A stretch of DNA of 22,181 nucleotides from an uncultured Acetatifactor sp. (GCA_910580225.1 CAJTXE010000056.1:1-22181), one strand, 5' to 3'. Positions 14,778-22,181 are shown, numbered from the stretch's first letter. Program-made: numbers and translations. The notes: a model not told the origin generated them from the sequence alone.

Positions 14778-16784
14778 TCAGCCTTTTTTCTCAAAAAAGC
14801 GGTCAATTTCTCTTTTGACGGATTCTGCGGGAAGGGATTTGGAGAGATAGCCTTCTGGTTTCAGGGAAATCACTTTCTGAACGCTTGCTCTGTCCACTCT
14901 GCAGGTGAGAAAAATCACCGGAATATCTGTGAAATCCTTTTCGGAGCGAATCATCTCCAGCATCTGGCTTCCGCTGCAGACAGGCATCTCATAGTCCAAA
15001 AGCACCAGGTCCGGACGGGCAAGGGTAATGCTTCGGATGGCGGACAAGCCGGAATCTGCGGTGAATACCTCATAGTCACGGCCAAGCAAATGCAGCATGG
15101 CCGTTCGCATGAAGTCGGAGTCGTCCACCACCAGAATTTTCTTTTTCCTGCCGCCGACGGCTTGCCCGGTGCTGTCCGCGTGGGAATATTCTTGGCTATT
15201 GGCCGGGAGCGTGTCTGTGTAAGGCAGCTCTTTACTGACAGCTGCGTGCGGCATTCCTCTGTTATTTGACAGGGGATTGCTCATGTATGTCAGCTCTTTG
15301 CATTCGGTTGGGCGGCTGTCCGTATAAGGAAGCTCTTTGCTGTGCGCTGGGTGATTACCGGTATAGGGCTGGCTCTGGTTATCGATCTGGAGAGTGTTTG
15401 CGTACGGCAAATCGTTCCTTCTAGTTGTGCGACCGTCCGTGTAAGACAGTTCTTTGCTGTCATCTGGGTGATTACTGGTATAGGTCTGTTCCTGTTTGTC
15501 GGTATGGAGAATGTTTGTGTACGGCAAACCGTTTCTGCCAGCTGTGAAGTTGTTCCTGTGAGGTCCATTGCAATCAGCCGTGTGACCGCCTGTGTCCGTT
15601 CGTCCGCTGTTTTCAGCCAGGGAATAGCCGGGATGCGGACAAACCCTGCTTTCGGCCTGGAGATTATCACATGGTGCAGGATATAGGGCTTTATCCGAAA
15701 GACTGTCTGCATGCATGCAGTTTTGGTACTCAGCCTGTGTGTGGCTGGCATGGGGAAGGTTCCTGTTTTCGCTCTGCGGTTCTTGCGACTGTGGAAGGTT
15801 TCGGTTTTCAGACAAAGGTTTGCCGGGGGTTAGACCGCTTTCAAGCCGGGCTACGGCATCCGCCGTGACAGCCGAAATACCTTCTTTGCGCAGAGGTGTT
15901 TCGGAAGAGTCCATACAGCAGGCAAAGTAGCCTCTGCCGGTGTCAAACAGAAGGCTGAACCGGGGACTTATCTTCTCATACATTTTGTAAAATTGCTCAT
16001 AGGACAGCAGGTGTTCACTGGTGAGTTCGAACTGTGCCAGGGATGTAAACTGTTGTTTAAAACGTTCTGCAAGCTGCTTTGCAGCATATTTTGTCACATT
16101 ACTAAGCATCATGTCCGTGGTTTCCGATTCAGCATCTATCACATTGCCGATGGTGCTGCCGATCAGCTGTTCTTCAAAAAGCATAAAAAATTCGATTCGC
16201 TTATGATCTTTGCTGTCATAGACCAGGCGGCAGCAGATTTCGTTTCCGAAATGTTCCCCGGTATAGCAAATGCTCACCAGCTGTGAGTCCAGTCGAAACA
16301 TGCCGTGCAGCAGGCTGGCCAGAGTCTGTCCCATCACAGCCAGTTCCTCCTCGGGCAACAGGTGGTCCCAGTGTACCACAGACTCGCCGGTTACAATCAA
16401 GCGGTCCTCAATGAGGGTATGCCCGATGAGCCATCCTGCGCATACACCCAGAAAGTGCTGAATGGAGGCCGGAGAAAATTGCTTCAGCTTCAGTTCCTGG
16501 TCCAGGGCAGGGAGCATCCGTTTCCGGAAATCCCTGTGGATGCGCTTGTGAGCCGCCAGTCCCGGGTAATGGATAGCGTCCATGTAGGCTTCCTCATCCG
16601 CAAAATGCTGGACGGCATGGTCTTTGAAGTATTTGATTGCCTCCTGGCAGGCGAATTGGCTTTTCTCATCACTGTGTCCAAAAGCAAACAGCTTATTGAG
16701 AATACTGAAGAGCTTTTTGTGTTCCCTGTCGATGATGTCCACGCCTATATTGTATCGTTCTTCCCATATCAAACGATTTCCCAT
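14778..16784 (-). CDS. Hemerythrin / middle domain / response-regulator receiver fusion protein
   Basis: A 668-residue cytosolic signalling protein. Residues 1-130 form a bacteriohemerythrin with all seven di-iron ligands in family positions: His22, His60, Glu64, His79, His83, His122 and Asp127. Residues about 135-320 form a conserved-looking middle domain (FRLDSQLVSICYTGEHFGNE, LSNVTKYAAKQLAERF) that I cannot assign with certainty; it could be CheX-like. Residues about 320-545 form a low-complexity Asn/Thr/His/Tyr-rich linker containing a 39-residue tandem repeat. Residues about 548-668 form an intact receiver (KKKILVVDDSDFMR, Asp554/Asp555; LLDYEMP with phospho-acceptor Asp597; a late KPEGYLSKS). 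ATG 16784-16782 follows AGGAGG. An oxygen- or redox-responsive role is inference. It lies directly upstream of the shell operon, which has its own promoter. Confidence 0.9.
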   Translation of the reverse strand: MGNRLIWEERYNIGVDIIDREHKKLFSILNKLFAFGHSDEKSQFACQEAIKYFKDHAVQHFADEEAYMDAIHYPGLAAHKRIHRDFRKRMLPALDQELKLKQFSPASIQHFLGVCAGWLIGHTLIEDRLIVTGESVVHWDHLLPEEELAVMGQTLASLLHGMFRLDSQLVSICYTGEHFGNEICCRLVYDSKDHKRIEFFMLFEEQLIGSTIGNVIDAESETTDMMLSNVTKYAAKQLAERFKQQFTSLAQFELTSEHLLSYEQFYKMYEKISPRFSLLFDTGRGYFACCMDSSETPLRKEGISAVTADAVARLESGLTPGKPLSENRNLPQSQEPQSENRNLPHASHTQAEYQNCMHADSLSDKALYPAPCDNLQAESRVCPHPGYSLAENSGRTDTGGHTADCNGPHRNNFTAGRNGLPYTNILHTDKQEQTYTSNHPDDSKELSYTDGRTTRRNDLPYANTLQIDNQSQPYTGNHPAHSKELPYTDSRPTECKELTYMSNPLSNNRGMPHAAVSKELPYTDTLPANSQEYSHADSTGQAVGGRKKKILVVDDSDFMRTAMLHLLGRDYEVFTADSGLSAIRSITLARPDLVLLDYEMPVCSGSQMLEMIRSEKDFTDIPVIFLTCRVDRASVQKVISLKPEGYLSKSLPAESVKREIDRFFEKKG
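15300..15533 (-). repeat. Two 117-bp in-frame tandem repeats in the hemerythrin-REC linker
   Basis: Minus-strand units 15533-15417 and 15416-15300 encode 39-residue repeats starting NGLPYTNILH and NDLPYANTLQ. The shared pattern is LPY(T/A)N.L..D, YT.NHP..SKEL.YTD. Partial KELPYTD/KELTYM units continue past 15300. The repeats suggest linker length can change by slippage or recombination. Confidence 0.85.
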
Positions 16785-17123
16785 ATCTTTTCCTCCTGGT
16801 AAAGTCTCGTGACAGATTTTCGGTTTTCCTGATATTCGCAGCCGGGGCGGTATAGGGCGTGTTATCTGCAGGGTCCAGAACGCAGTTTGCATGCGCCTGT
16901 CGGAGTCCCCGTACAGCAATCCGGGGGCTGTCCGGGATTCTGTTTTGCCGTTACATCGGCGGTGTCATATCAAACCGTTTGTATATCCTATTCCGCACTT
17001 GGTAAAAAGTGACCAAATATGCGTTTTTTTCCCTTTTTTCGCATGGGGGAGAGCAGAGGGCGGCGGAGTAGCAAATCTGACCGGAACAGGGGAGAGTAAC
17101 AGAAAAGATACTTGAATTCTGCT
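16785..17123. other. Divergent intergenic region (hemerythrin gene / BlaI-type gene)
   Basis: No gene is supported here. Visible structure includes TTGGT and ACCAA flanking an 8-base centre near 17000-17017, and ATGCG/CGCAT arms around a T-rich core near 17023-17045. I could not choose a convincing promoter for the minus-strand hemerythrin gene. Confidence 0.4.
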
Positions 17124-17165
17124 CTCTAATGTGTTAGAGTAACAATATACTCTAATATATTAGAG
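17124..17165 (+). promoter_or_regulatory. Two palindromic operators for the BlaI-type repressor
   Basis: CTCTAATATATTAGAG (17150-17165) is a perfect 16-bp palindrome. CTCTAATGTGTTAGAG (17124-17139) is the same sequence with changes only in the centre. They lie 26 bp apart just before the repressor gene; a TTGAAT hexamer at 17112-17117 is spaced 17 bp from TAGAGT (17135-17140), so the first operator would overlap the promoter. The TAAT/ATTA core resembles known BlaI/MecI operators, implying autorepression. Confidence 0.8.
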
Positions 17166-17177
17166 GAGGGGATTTGT

Positions 17178-17546
17178 ATGGATACACCGAAAATCTTTGA
17201 GAGCGAATATCGTTTCTGTCTGATTTTATGGGAGCAGGAGCCGGTGAAGAGCAGTGAATTGGTGCGGCTGTGTCAGGAGAGGCTTGGATGGAAGCCTACC
17301 ACCACCTATACGGTAATCAAGCGGCTGTCGGAGCGTGGAGTAGTGAAAAACGAAAACAGTGTGGTCACAGCTCTGGTAAGCAGGGAGCAGGTGCAGGCGG
17401 CGGAGATTGACGAGTTGGTGGAGAAAAAGTTCGGCGGCTCCCTTCCGGCGTTTGTGGCGGCATTTACAAAGCATGGGCGGATTACAGAGAAGGAAATTGA
17501 CCAGGTACAGCGGATGATAGACCGATTCCGGGAAGGAGGGACGTGA
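17178..17546 (+). CDS. BlaI/MecI/CopY-family transcriptional repressor
   Basis: A 122-residue winged-helix repressor. Residues 1-70 hold the DNA-binding domain (KIFESEYRFCLILWEQEPVK, KPTTTYTVIKRLSERGVV), and the C-terminal helices (AAEIDELVEKKFGGSLPAFV) are the dimerisation region that is cleaved in classical BlaI. ATG 17178 follows GAGGAGGGG. Two palindromic operators upstream imply autoregulation. The stop is fused to the start of the M56 protease gene (TGATG), the usual BlaI-BlaR1 arrangement. No beta-lactamase or PBP gene is near, so the regulated function may lie elsewhere or be the operon itself. Confidence 0.94.
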   Translation: MDTPKIFESEYRFCLILWEQEPVKSSELVRLCQERLGWKPTTTYTVIKRLSERGVVKNENSVVTALVSREQVQAAEIDELVEKKFGGSLPAFVAAFTKHGRITEKEIDQVQRMIDRFREGGT

Positions 17547-19921
17547 TGGCAGGTATCTTTTTGGAAGTGGTAAACCGGAGTATTGCGGCGGGATGGCTGG
17601 TACTGGCAGTGGTATTGCTGCGTTTTGTTTTAAGGAAAGGCCCCAAATGGATAAATCTGCTGCTCTGGGGCATGGTTGCCCTGCGGCTGCTGTTTCCGGT
17701 CACCATCGAGAGCAGCTTCAGCCTGATTCCTGACGCCAGGCCCATATCGGAAGGATTTGCCGGGGAGGTTTACTCTGCAGCGGATTTTTCCGGGGAGAAC
17801 GAGGCAGGAGAAGCAGCATCTGTCCGGGGGGAAAGGGAGATTCGGAGGAAGGCGGAGAGGACAGGCTTTCGGGGAAGCGGAATCTGGGGAAAGATAACGC
17901 AGCAGAACGGCCTGGCAGAAGGCGGATTATGGGGATTTTGGAAGGAACCAAACAGCATTTTAATTCTGACGGCGATATGGCTGTCAGGAGCGGGACTGAT
18001 GTTATTTTACGCCGTGTTCAGCTATTTTGGGCTGCGCAGGCAGGTGAGGACGGCGGTACTGTTTCGGGACAATATCTTCCGCAGCGAAGGGGTGGATTCT
18101 CCCTTTGTACTGGGGGTGATAAAGCCCAGGATTTATCTTCCCTTTCAGATGCAGGAAAGGCATCTGGAACTGGTGGCGCTGCACGAACAAATCCATATCC
18201 GCAGGGGGGACCATCTGTGGAAGCCGCTTGGATTCGGGCTGCTTGCGCTGTACTGGTTTCATCCGCTGCTGTGGCTTGCCTATGTGCTGCTGTGCCGGGA
18301 TATCGAGCTGGCCTGTGATGAGAGTGTGATTCAGGGACTTGACAGGGAGAGGCGGGCAGATTACTCCCAGGCGTTGTTGGACTGCAGCACCCGTTCCAGG
18401 GGCATGGGAGTTTGTCCCCTGGCCTTTGGGGAGTCGGGGGTGAAAACCAGGGTGAAGTCCGTGCTGCATTATCGGAAGCCTGCTTTTTGGGCACTGGCGG
18501 CGGCATTGGCAGCCTGTGGGGCAGCGGCGGTGTGTTTTCTCACCAATCCTGTCCGCCGGGATACTCTTGTCTGGGCACAGACTCTTGAGGCGGAGGAAGT
18601 GGCGGAAGCGGAAGTGGTCATTTATTCCGGATTGGGAAGACAATCTAAACAGCTTGCAAAAAATGACATTGATGTCATGGTTTCCCTGATTCAGCAGAGC
18701 AGAGGGAGGTATGTGGAGGAGCCGGAGGATTTGGACGGAGGCAGTATTTTCTTCTCTCTTACCATGGCAGACGGCTCTGTCCATGAAGTGGGAAACATGG
18801 GAAATACCTATCTGATTATTGACTGGGATTATTATGAGGCAGATTACAGCTGGCTGTCTTCCTGGAACGACGTTCTTCCGGAGGGAGAGGGACTGCTGTT
18901 GGAGGCGGTTATCTGGGAGGAGGCTGATCTGGACAGGGACGGTGAGCCGGAGGTAATCCGGGTCAGGGAGACGGTAAAAGGGGAGGCATATGTATTGGAG
19001 GTACTGAAAAGGGACGGCACGCTGCTGTGGAGTGAGGAGGCCGGGACATCCCATGCGGGGTGGAATACCCTTCTATTGTATCAGGAGGGGGAAAAGGATT
19101 TCCTGATCCGATATCATCCCAATCTTTCCCAGGGCTTCGGGAGTTATACCTGTGAGCAGTTTTCCCTGGCAGGGGGCGTTGAAACCCCGGAAAATACATG
19201 GGAAGCGGACTTTGAACTGGCTTCCGGCCAGGTGACGGGAAAGATGCGCGCCTTTGCGGTGTGGGCCAATGAATTTCTGGAGGAGGGCACGGTTCTCATC
19301 AGTACCCAGGACGGCCAGCTGGCTGTAGGGCCCCGGCGGGCAGAGGAACTGTCCGGGCTGTATCCGGTGCGGTTCTATCCGGAGGAGACGGAACCGGCGG
19401 AGGGTGTGTGGAAGGATTTTGCCAAAGGGCTGCCGGAGGAAGTGGAGCCCCTTGAATTTGTGCTTGCCAGCGGCGCCGGAGCCTGGAGCACTTCTCTCAC
19501 CCTTTACCCGGACGGTTCCTTCCAGGGCACCTATGCGGGCAACGAGGCGGTTGCCGGGGAGAGCTATCCCAGGGGAACGGTCTATATCTGCAGGTTCAGC
19601 GGGAAATTTGGCGATATAAGGGAGGCGGGCGAGTATTCTTTCTCCATGGGTCTGACGGAACTGGATTATGAGACAGAGGAGGAAGCGGTGTGGATTGAGG
19701 ATGGCTTCCGCTTTATCGGCGCCGGGGCTGTGGGGCTGGAGGAGGGAGAGGAATTTATCTTCTATCTGCCGGGAGTGCCCATGGAAGAACTGGAGGAGGA
19801 TTTTGTAACCTGGTCTCCGGACTATTATCTGTGGGAGAACGGAGGAATTGAGAGGCTGTCTGCTTATGGGATTTACAATGTGGAGGCCGAGTGCGGGTTC
19901 TTTACGAATTGGGGGGATTGA
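17546..19921 (+). CDS. M56-family (BlaR1-like) membrane metalloprotease with atypical ectodomain
   Basis: A 791-residue membrane protein. Hydrophobic segments lie near residues 10-30, 37-52, 140-160, 225-252 and 310-332. The zinc protease site is HEQIH (His213, Glu214, His217) with a downstream ELACDE (Glu254), typical of M56 BlaR1/MecR1 proteases that cleave BlaI repressors. The region after residue 335 is not a penicillin-binding sensor: I see no SxxK-KTG arrangement, but a DLDRDGEPEVIRV segment near 459 and an LTLYPDGSFQGTY domain near 650-780 as seen in clostridial lipoproteins. ATG 17546 is preferred over GTG 17543 because GGAAGGAGGG is then correctly spaced. It is translationally coupled to the repressor. 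The sensed signal is unknown. Confidence 0.9.
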   Translation: MAGIFLEVVNRSIAAGWLVLAVVLLRFVLRKGPKWINLLLWGMVALRLLFPVTIESSFSLIPDARPISEGFAGEVYSAADFSGENEAGEAASVRGEREIRRKAERTGFRGSGIWGKITQQNGLAEGGLWGFWKEPNSILILTAIWLSGAGLMLFYAVFSYFGLRRQVRTAVLFRDNIFRSEGVDSPFVLGVIKPRIYLPFQMQERHLELVALHEQIHIRRGDHLWKPLGFGLLALYWFHPLLWLAYVLLCRDIELACDESVIQGLDRERRADYSQALLDCSTRSRGMGVCPLAFGESGVKTRVKSVLHYRKPAFWALAAALAACGAAAVCFLTNPVRRDTLVWAQTLEAEEVAEAEVVIYSGLGRQSKQLAKNDIDVMVSLIQQSRGRYVEEPEDLDGGSIFFSLTMADGSVHEVGNMGNTYLIIDWDYYEADYSWLSSWNDVLPEGEGLLLEAVIWEEADLDRDGEPEVIRVRETVKGEAYVLEVLKRDGTLLWSEEAGTSHAGWNTLLLYQEGEKDFLIRYHPNLSQGFGSYTCEQFSLAGGVETPENTWEADFELASGQVTGKMRAFAVWANEFLEEGTVLISTQDGQLAVGPRRAEELSGLYPVRFYPEETEPAEGVWKDFAKGLPEEVEPLEFVLASGAGAWSTSLTLYPDGSFQGTYAGNEAVAGESYPRGTVYICRFSGKFGDIREAGEYSFSMGLTELDYETEEEAVWIEDGFRFIGAGAVGLEEGEEFIFYLPGVPMEELEEDFVTWSPDYYLWENGGIERLSAYGIYNVEAECGFFTNWGD

Positions 19922-19982
19922 GCGGGGAAGGCCCTGGCGGACCGGAAACCGTTTCTTGTATAATTTGAAGGGAGCATGAAAA

Positions 19983-20588
19983 ATGTATTGTATATTAGTG
20001 ACAGGTATTCCGGCAGCAGGAAAAAGCACTATGGCAGAGGCCCTGTCAGAAAGGTTGAAACTTCCTGTTATTTCAAAGGATACCATCAAAGAATTGTTGT
20101 TTGACAATGTTGGATTTCAGTCAAGGGCAGAAAAAGTAAAACTTGGAATTGCCAGTATGGAAATCATGTATTATGCCGCAGGCCAGCTTATGAAAGCAGG
20201 ACAACCTTTTATCCTGGAGAATAATTTTGAATATTCGTCAGAGCAGGGAATGAAAAATCTTTTAGAAAAATATCAATATTCCGCATTGACCATTACCTTA
20301 ACAGGTGATTACAAAGTAATTTACCAGCGTTTTCTGGAACGGGAAAGCAGCCCTGACAGGCACAGGGGGCATGTTGTGAATGATTGTTATCCGGAAAAGA
20401 AAGAGAATAATCCGAAAACTCTAAAAGCAAAAACGATTTCTTATGAGAACTATGTTCGTGGAATAGAACAAAGGGGATTTGATGCTTTTTGCGTTGATGG
20501 CAGGCAGATTAAGGTTGATACAACAGATTTCTCAAGAATTAATATGGAAGAGTTATTTTCAAGGATTGAGGTATGGAAGGAGAAATGA
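19983..20588 (+). CDS. AAA_33/zeta-like P-loop kinase
   Basis: A 201-residue cytosolic protein with Walker A GIPAAGKST (8-16), VISKDTIKELLFD following it, and ITLTGDYKVIYQRFLERESS, the pattern of small-molecule kinases in the AAA_33 group (related to zeta toxins and chloramphenicol phosphotransferases). The substrate is unknown, and no antitoxin-sized gene lies upstream. ATG 19983 follows GAAGGGAGC. Its AT content and codon use (AAA, AAT, ATT-rich) differ from the GC-rich neighbours, suggesting separate ancestry. It has its own terminator just after the stop. Confidence 0.85.
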   Translation: MYCILVTGIPAAGKSTMAEALSERLKLPVISKDTIKELLFDNVGFQSRAEKVKLGIASMEIMYYAAGQLMKAGQPFILENNFEYSSEQGMKNLLEKYQYSALTITLTGDYKVIYQRFLERESSPDRHRGHVVNDCYPEKKENNPKTLKAKTISYENYVRGIEQRGFDAFCVDGRQIKVDTTDFSRINMEELFSRIEVWKEK

Positions 20589-20595
20589 ACGGCTT

Positions 20596-20620
20596 GAGTG
20601 AAACTTTTCGCTCTTTTTTT
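20596..20620 (+). terminator. Rho-independent terminator after the P-loop kinase gene
   Basis: GAGTGAA (20596-20602) pairs with TTCGCTC (20607-20613), with one G-T pair, and is followed by seven T residues (20614-20620). It begins seven bases after the stop codon. Confidence 0.85.
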
Positions 20621-20693
20621 CGTCCATTATGGCAGGAAGCAAAAGTTCAGCTAAGAAATGTCAAGTACTTTTGAAAATAATTTCTGCTGGACA

Positions 20694-20808
20694 GTAAAGT
20701 CGCAAAGGCGCACGAGAGGAACTTTTATGAGTTCCCTTTCGAATAAAAGTTCCTTTCATTACAGGTGTGTCGAAGCGACTTTACCCTTTAGTGCTATCGC
20801 GAAGCGAT
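20694..20808. repeat. Nested hairpin element between kinase and lipoprotein genes
   Basis: Outer arms GTAAAGTCGC (20694-20703) and GCGACTTTAC (20775-20784) are perfect complements and enclose a second perfect 12-bp pair, AGGAACTTTTAT (20717-20728) and ATAAAAGTTCCT (20743-20754). A third hairpin, ATCGCGAAGCGAT (20796-20808), follows. The structure could be an RNA regulatory leader of the lipoprotein gene (start 20850) or a palindromic mobile element. Confidence 0.7.
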
Positions 20809-20849
20809 TTAAATAAGAGGCAGGAAAAGACGGAAAGGAGCATGCGGAA

Positions 20850-21989
20850 ATGAGGAAACGGATGATAACATTAGCCCTTGTGTTGGGGCTGGTACTTGGC
20901 GGATGCGGAAAAACAGCGGATTCTGGCGGAGAAAATGGTATAGGATCGGAGGAACCGGGGGGCGTTAGCCTGTCAGCGGCAGGAACTTTGCCGGGCGAAA
21001 ACGGAGACGGGACGGCAGACAGTGAAAGCGTGACGGCGCCGGAAGGGTCCGGAGAAGCCGGAGCGGGAACGCCGGGAGGAGCCGGAAGCGGAACAGGAAC
21101 GCCGGGAGGAGCCGGAAGCGGAGCAGGAACGCCGGGAGGAGCCGGAAGCGGAGCGGAAGCACCGGGAGGGTCCGGGAGCGAAAACGGAACCCCTGTGGTC
21201 CAGGGCGGTCCCTTCGGGGAGCTGTCGGTCACGCTGCCGGCAGGGTGGAAGTATGAGCTGTGTCCCATAGACAGCGACGAGCTGATGAACGGACGATACG
21301 GCATCCGTTTTTCACCGGACGACGCGGAGGAAGGATATATAGAACTGTGCTATATCGAGCGGTTTGGGGTGTGCGGAACAGGACTGGAAGAGGAGACCGT
21401 GACAATTGCAGGGGTCCCGGCTTTCAAAGGCGTCTATGACGGTCACGGTTACTGGGATTTTATCAGTTTCCAGGAGAACTTCCAGGGCGTGGTGGCGTTA
21501 ACAGCCTGTGTGGAGGGATGGTGGAGCGAATACGGGGAAGAGGCCACGGAGATCCTGGAGACGGTTTCCTTTGACCCGCAGGTAAAGGAAGGCGGCGCCT
21601 GGGTGTATCACGAAGAGTCCCAGGAGGAACAGATAGGTCTTTCCCTAACACTGGAAGAAATATCTGCTTCCGGTGCGACGCTGCACTATAATCAGTTCGA
21701 TGCGAAGGCACCCACCGGTGAGCTGCAGGACGGCGATGATTTTGTGATAGAGGTGAAAAAGGACGGCGGGTGGGAGATGGCGCCCCTGGCTGTGGAGGGC
21801 GATTACGGCTTCCATGATGTGGCATACTCGATTCCCGCCGGAACGGTTACGGAAAGGGAGTTGGACTGGACGTGGCTTTATGGGGAACTTGCACCGGGAG
21901 AATACCGGATCCGTAAGAGCATCGCGGATTTTCGCAAAACGGCGGATTATGATCGGTATGAACTCTGTGCGTATTTCTTTTTAAATTGA
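20850..21989 (+). CDS. Lipoprotein with Gly-rich repeat linker and C-terminal Ig-like domain
   Basis: A 379-residue predicted lipoprotein with lipobox LVLGGC (Cys19). Residues about 22-118 form a Gly/Ser/Glu-rich linker holding 10-residue GTPGGAGSGx repeats (73-112). Residues about 120-245 form a first globular domain (FGELSVTLPAGWKYEL, EEGYIELCYIERFGVCGTGL, AFKGVYDGHGYWDFISF). Residues about 265-379 look like the bacterial Ig-like domain frequent in clostridial lipoproteins (LSLTLEEISASGATLHYNQF, RELDWTWLYGELAPGEYRIR). ATG 20850 follows AAAGGAG by about nine bases. Likely surface-exposed; its ligand is unknown. It is preceded by a structured intergenic element and followed by tRNA-Glu. Confidence 0.85.
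   Translation: MRKRMITLALVLGLVLGGCGKTADSGGENGIGSEEPGGVSLSAAGTLPGENGDGTADSESVTAPEGSGEAGAGTPGGAGSGTGTPGGAGSGAGTPGGAGSGAEAPGGSGSENGTPVVQGGPFGELSVTLPAGWKYELCPIDSDELMNGRYGIRFSPDDAEEGYIELCYIERFGVCGTGLEEETVTIAGVPAFKGVYDGHGYWDFISFQENFQGVVALTACVEGWWSEYGEEATEILETVSFDPQVKEGGAWVYHEESQEEQIGLSLTLEEISASGATLHYNQFDAKAPTGELQDGDDFVIEVKKDGGWEMAPLAVEGDYGFHDVAYSIPAGTVTERELDWTWLYGELAPGEYRIRKSIADFRKTADYDRYELCAYFFLN
21066..21185 (+). repeat. 30-bp in-frame tandem repeats encoding GTPGGAGSGx
   Basis: Units at 21066-21095, 21096-21125 and 21126-21155 are nearly identical, and a diverged fourth unit follows at 21156-21185. They encode a flexible linker in the lipoprotein and are a site prone to copy-number change. Confidence 0.9.
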
Positions 21990-22018
21990 TTTTAAATCGA
22001 ATTTTCGGATGTGATATT

Positions 22019-22057
22019 CGAGAGAATTTTCAAATTAAATTTTCGAAAAATTCCCTC
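22019..22057 (+). terminator. Possible AT-rich terminator hairpin after the lipoprotein gene
   Basis: GAGAGAATTTTC (about 22020-22031) is largely complementary to GAAAAATTCCCTC (about 22045-22057), 30 bases after the stop codon. No clear T-run follows, so the call is tentative. Confidence 0.35.
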
Positions 22058-22086
22058 TTGTCAAACCAGGAAAAATGTGATATTAT
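22058..22086 (+). promoter_or_regulatory. Promoter of tRNA-Glu
   Basis: TTGTCA (22058-22063) and TATTAT (22081-22086) are separated by exactly 17 bp and lie 21 bp upstream of the tRNA 5' end. Confidence 0.75.
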
Positions 22087-22107
22087 AGCATTCGTTAGGA
22101 ATGCTGT

Positions 22108-22179
22108 GGCTCCATGGTCAAGCGGTTAAGACATCGCCCTTTCACGGCGGTAACACGGGTTCGATTCCCGTTGGAGTCA
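22108..22179 (+). tRNA. tRNA-Glu (anticodon UUC)
   Basis: The 72-nt sequence folds as a tRNA. The acceptor stem is GGCTCCA with TGGAGTC and discriminator A. The D-arm is GTC/GAC, the anticodon loop CTTTCAC has TTC at 22141-22143, and the T-arm is ACGGG-TTCGATT-CCCGT. No CCA is encoded before the window ends two bases later. Confidence 0.96.
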
Positions 22180-22181
22180 TC

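Noticed and set aside
19983..20588. Zeta-type toxin of a toxin-antitoxin pair
   Set aside because: No small upstream antitoxin gene; the 61-bp gap before it holds nothing coding.
21066..21185. Regular 30-bp repeats that could suggest a CRISPR array
   Set aside because: The repeats are directly adjacent with no spacers and are in frame within a lipoprotein linker.

Overview
The window looks like chromosomal DNA of an anaerobic gut clostridium, most likely a Lachnospiraceae member. This is inferred from purine-rich GGAGG ribosome binding sites, TTGACA/TATAAT promoters, large paralogous lipoprotein solute-binding proteins, BlaI/M56 pairs with unusual ectodomains, and an EutS/PduU-type microcompartment gene cluster. 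The extreme left is AT-rich and decayed; most of the rest is moderately GC-rich.

Layout. (1) Positions 1-219 hold two minus-strand transposase relics, IS66-like and IS5-like. (2) Positions 624-4050 form a plus-strand unit: a LytTR-type regulator with a degenerate receiver, then an ABC-2 exporter of one ATPase and two six-helix-type permeases. Two perfect 9-bp direct repeats 21 bp apart lie upstream and look like a LytTR operator. (3) Positions 4410-5021 encode a YedK/HMCES abasic-site shield protein, followed by a long imperfect inverted repeat. (4) Positions 5283-7003 (minus) encode a MerR-like HTH protein and an undescribed HExxH putative metallopeptidase, separated by a 75-bp inverted-repeat element. 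(5) Positions 7498-12253 encode two tandem, homologous, very large solute-binding lipoproteins with no permease or ATPase beside them. (6) Positions 12389-16784 (minus) are the most unusual block: a hemerythrin/REC fusion protein, then a promoter and a compact microcompartment satellite operon of two EutS/PduU-type shell proteins, an EutP-like GTPase and an unassigned P-loop kinase-like protein. No enzyme genes are present. (7) Positions 17178-19921 encode a BlaI-type repressor and an M56 (BlaR1-like) membrane protease whose sensor part is not a penicillin-binding domain; two palindromic operators precede the pair. (8) Positions 19983-20588 encode a stand-alone P-loop kinase of lower GC content, with a terminator and a nested-hairpin intergenic element after it. 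(9) Positions 20850-21989 encode a lipoprotein with a Gly-rich repeat linker and a C-terminal Ig-like domain, followed by tRNA-Glu(UUC) at the right edge.

How they may work together (inference): several units pair a sensor with an output. The LytTR protein probably controls the exporter and itself. The M56 protease probably inactivates the BlaI-type repressor when its ectodomain senses something. The hemerythrin-REC protein could link oxygen or redox state to signalling next to the microcompartment operon. The shell-only operon presumably supplies vertices or facets to a compartment encoded elsewhere in the genome.
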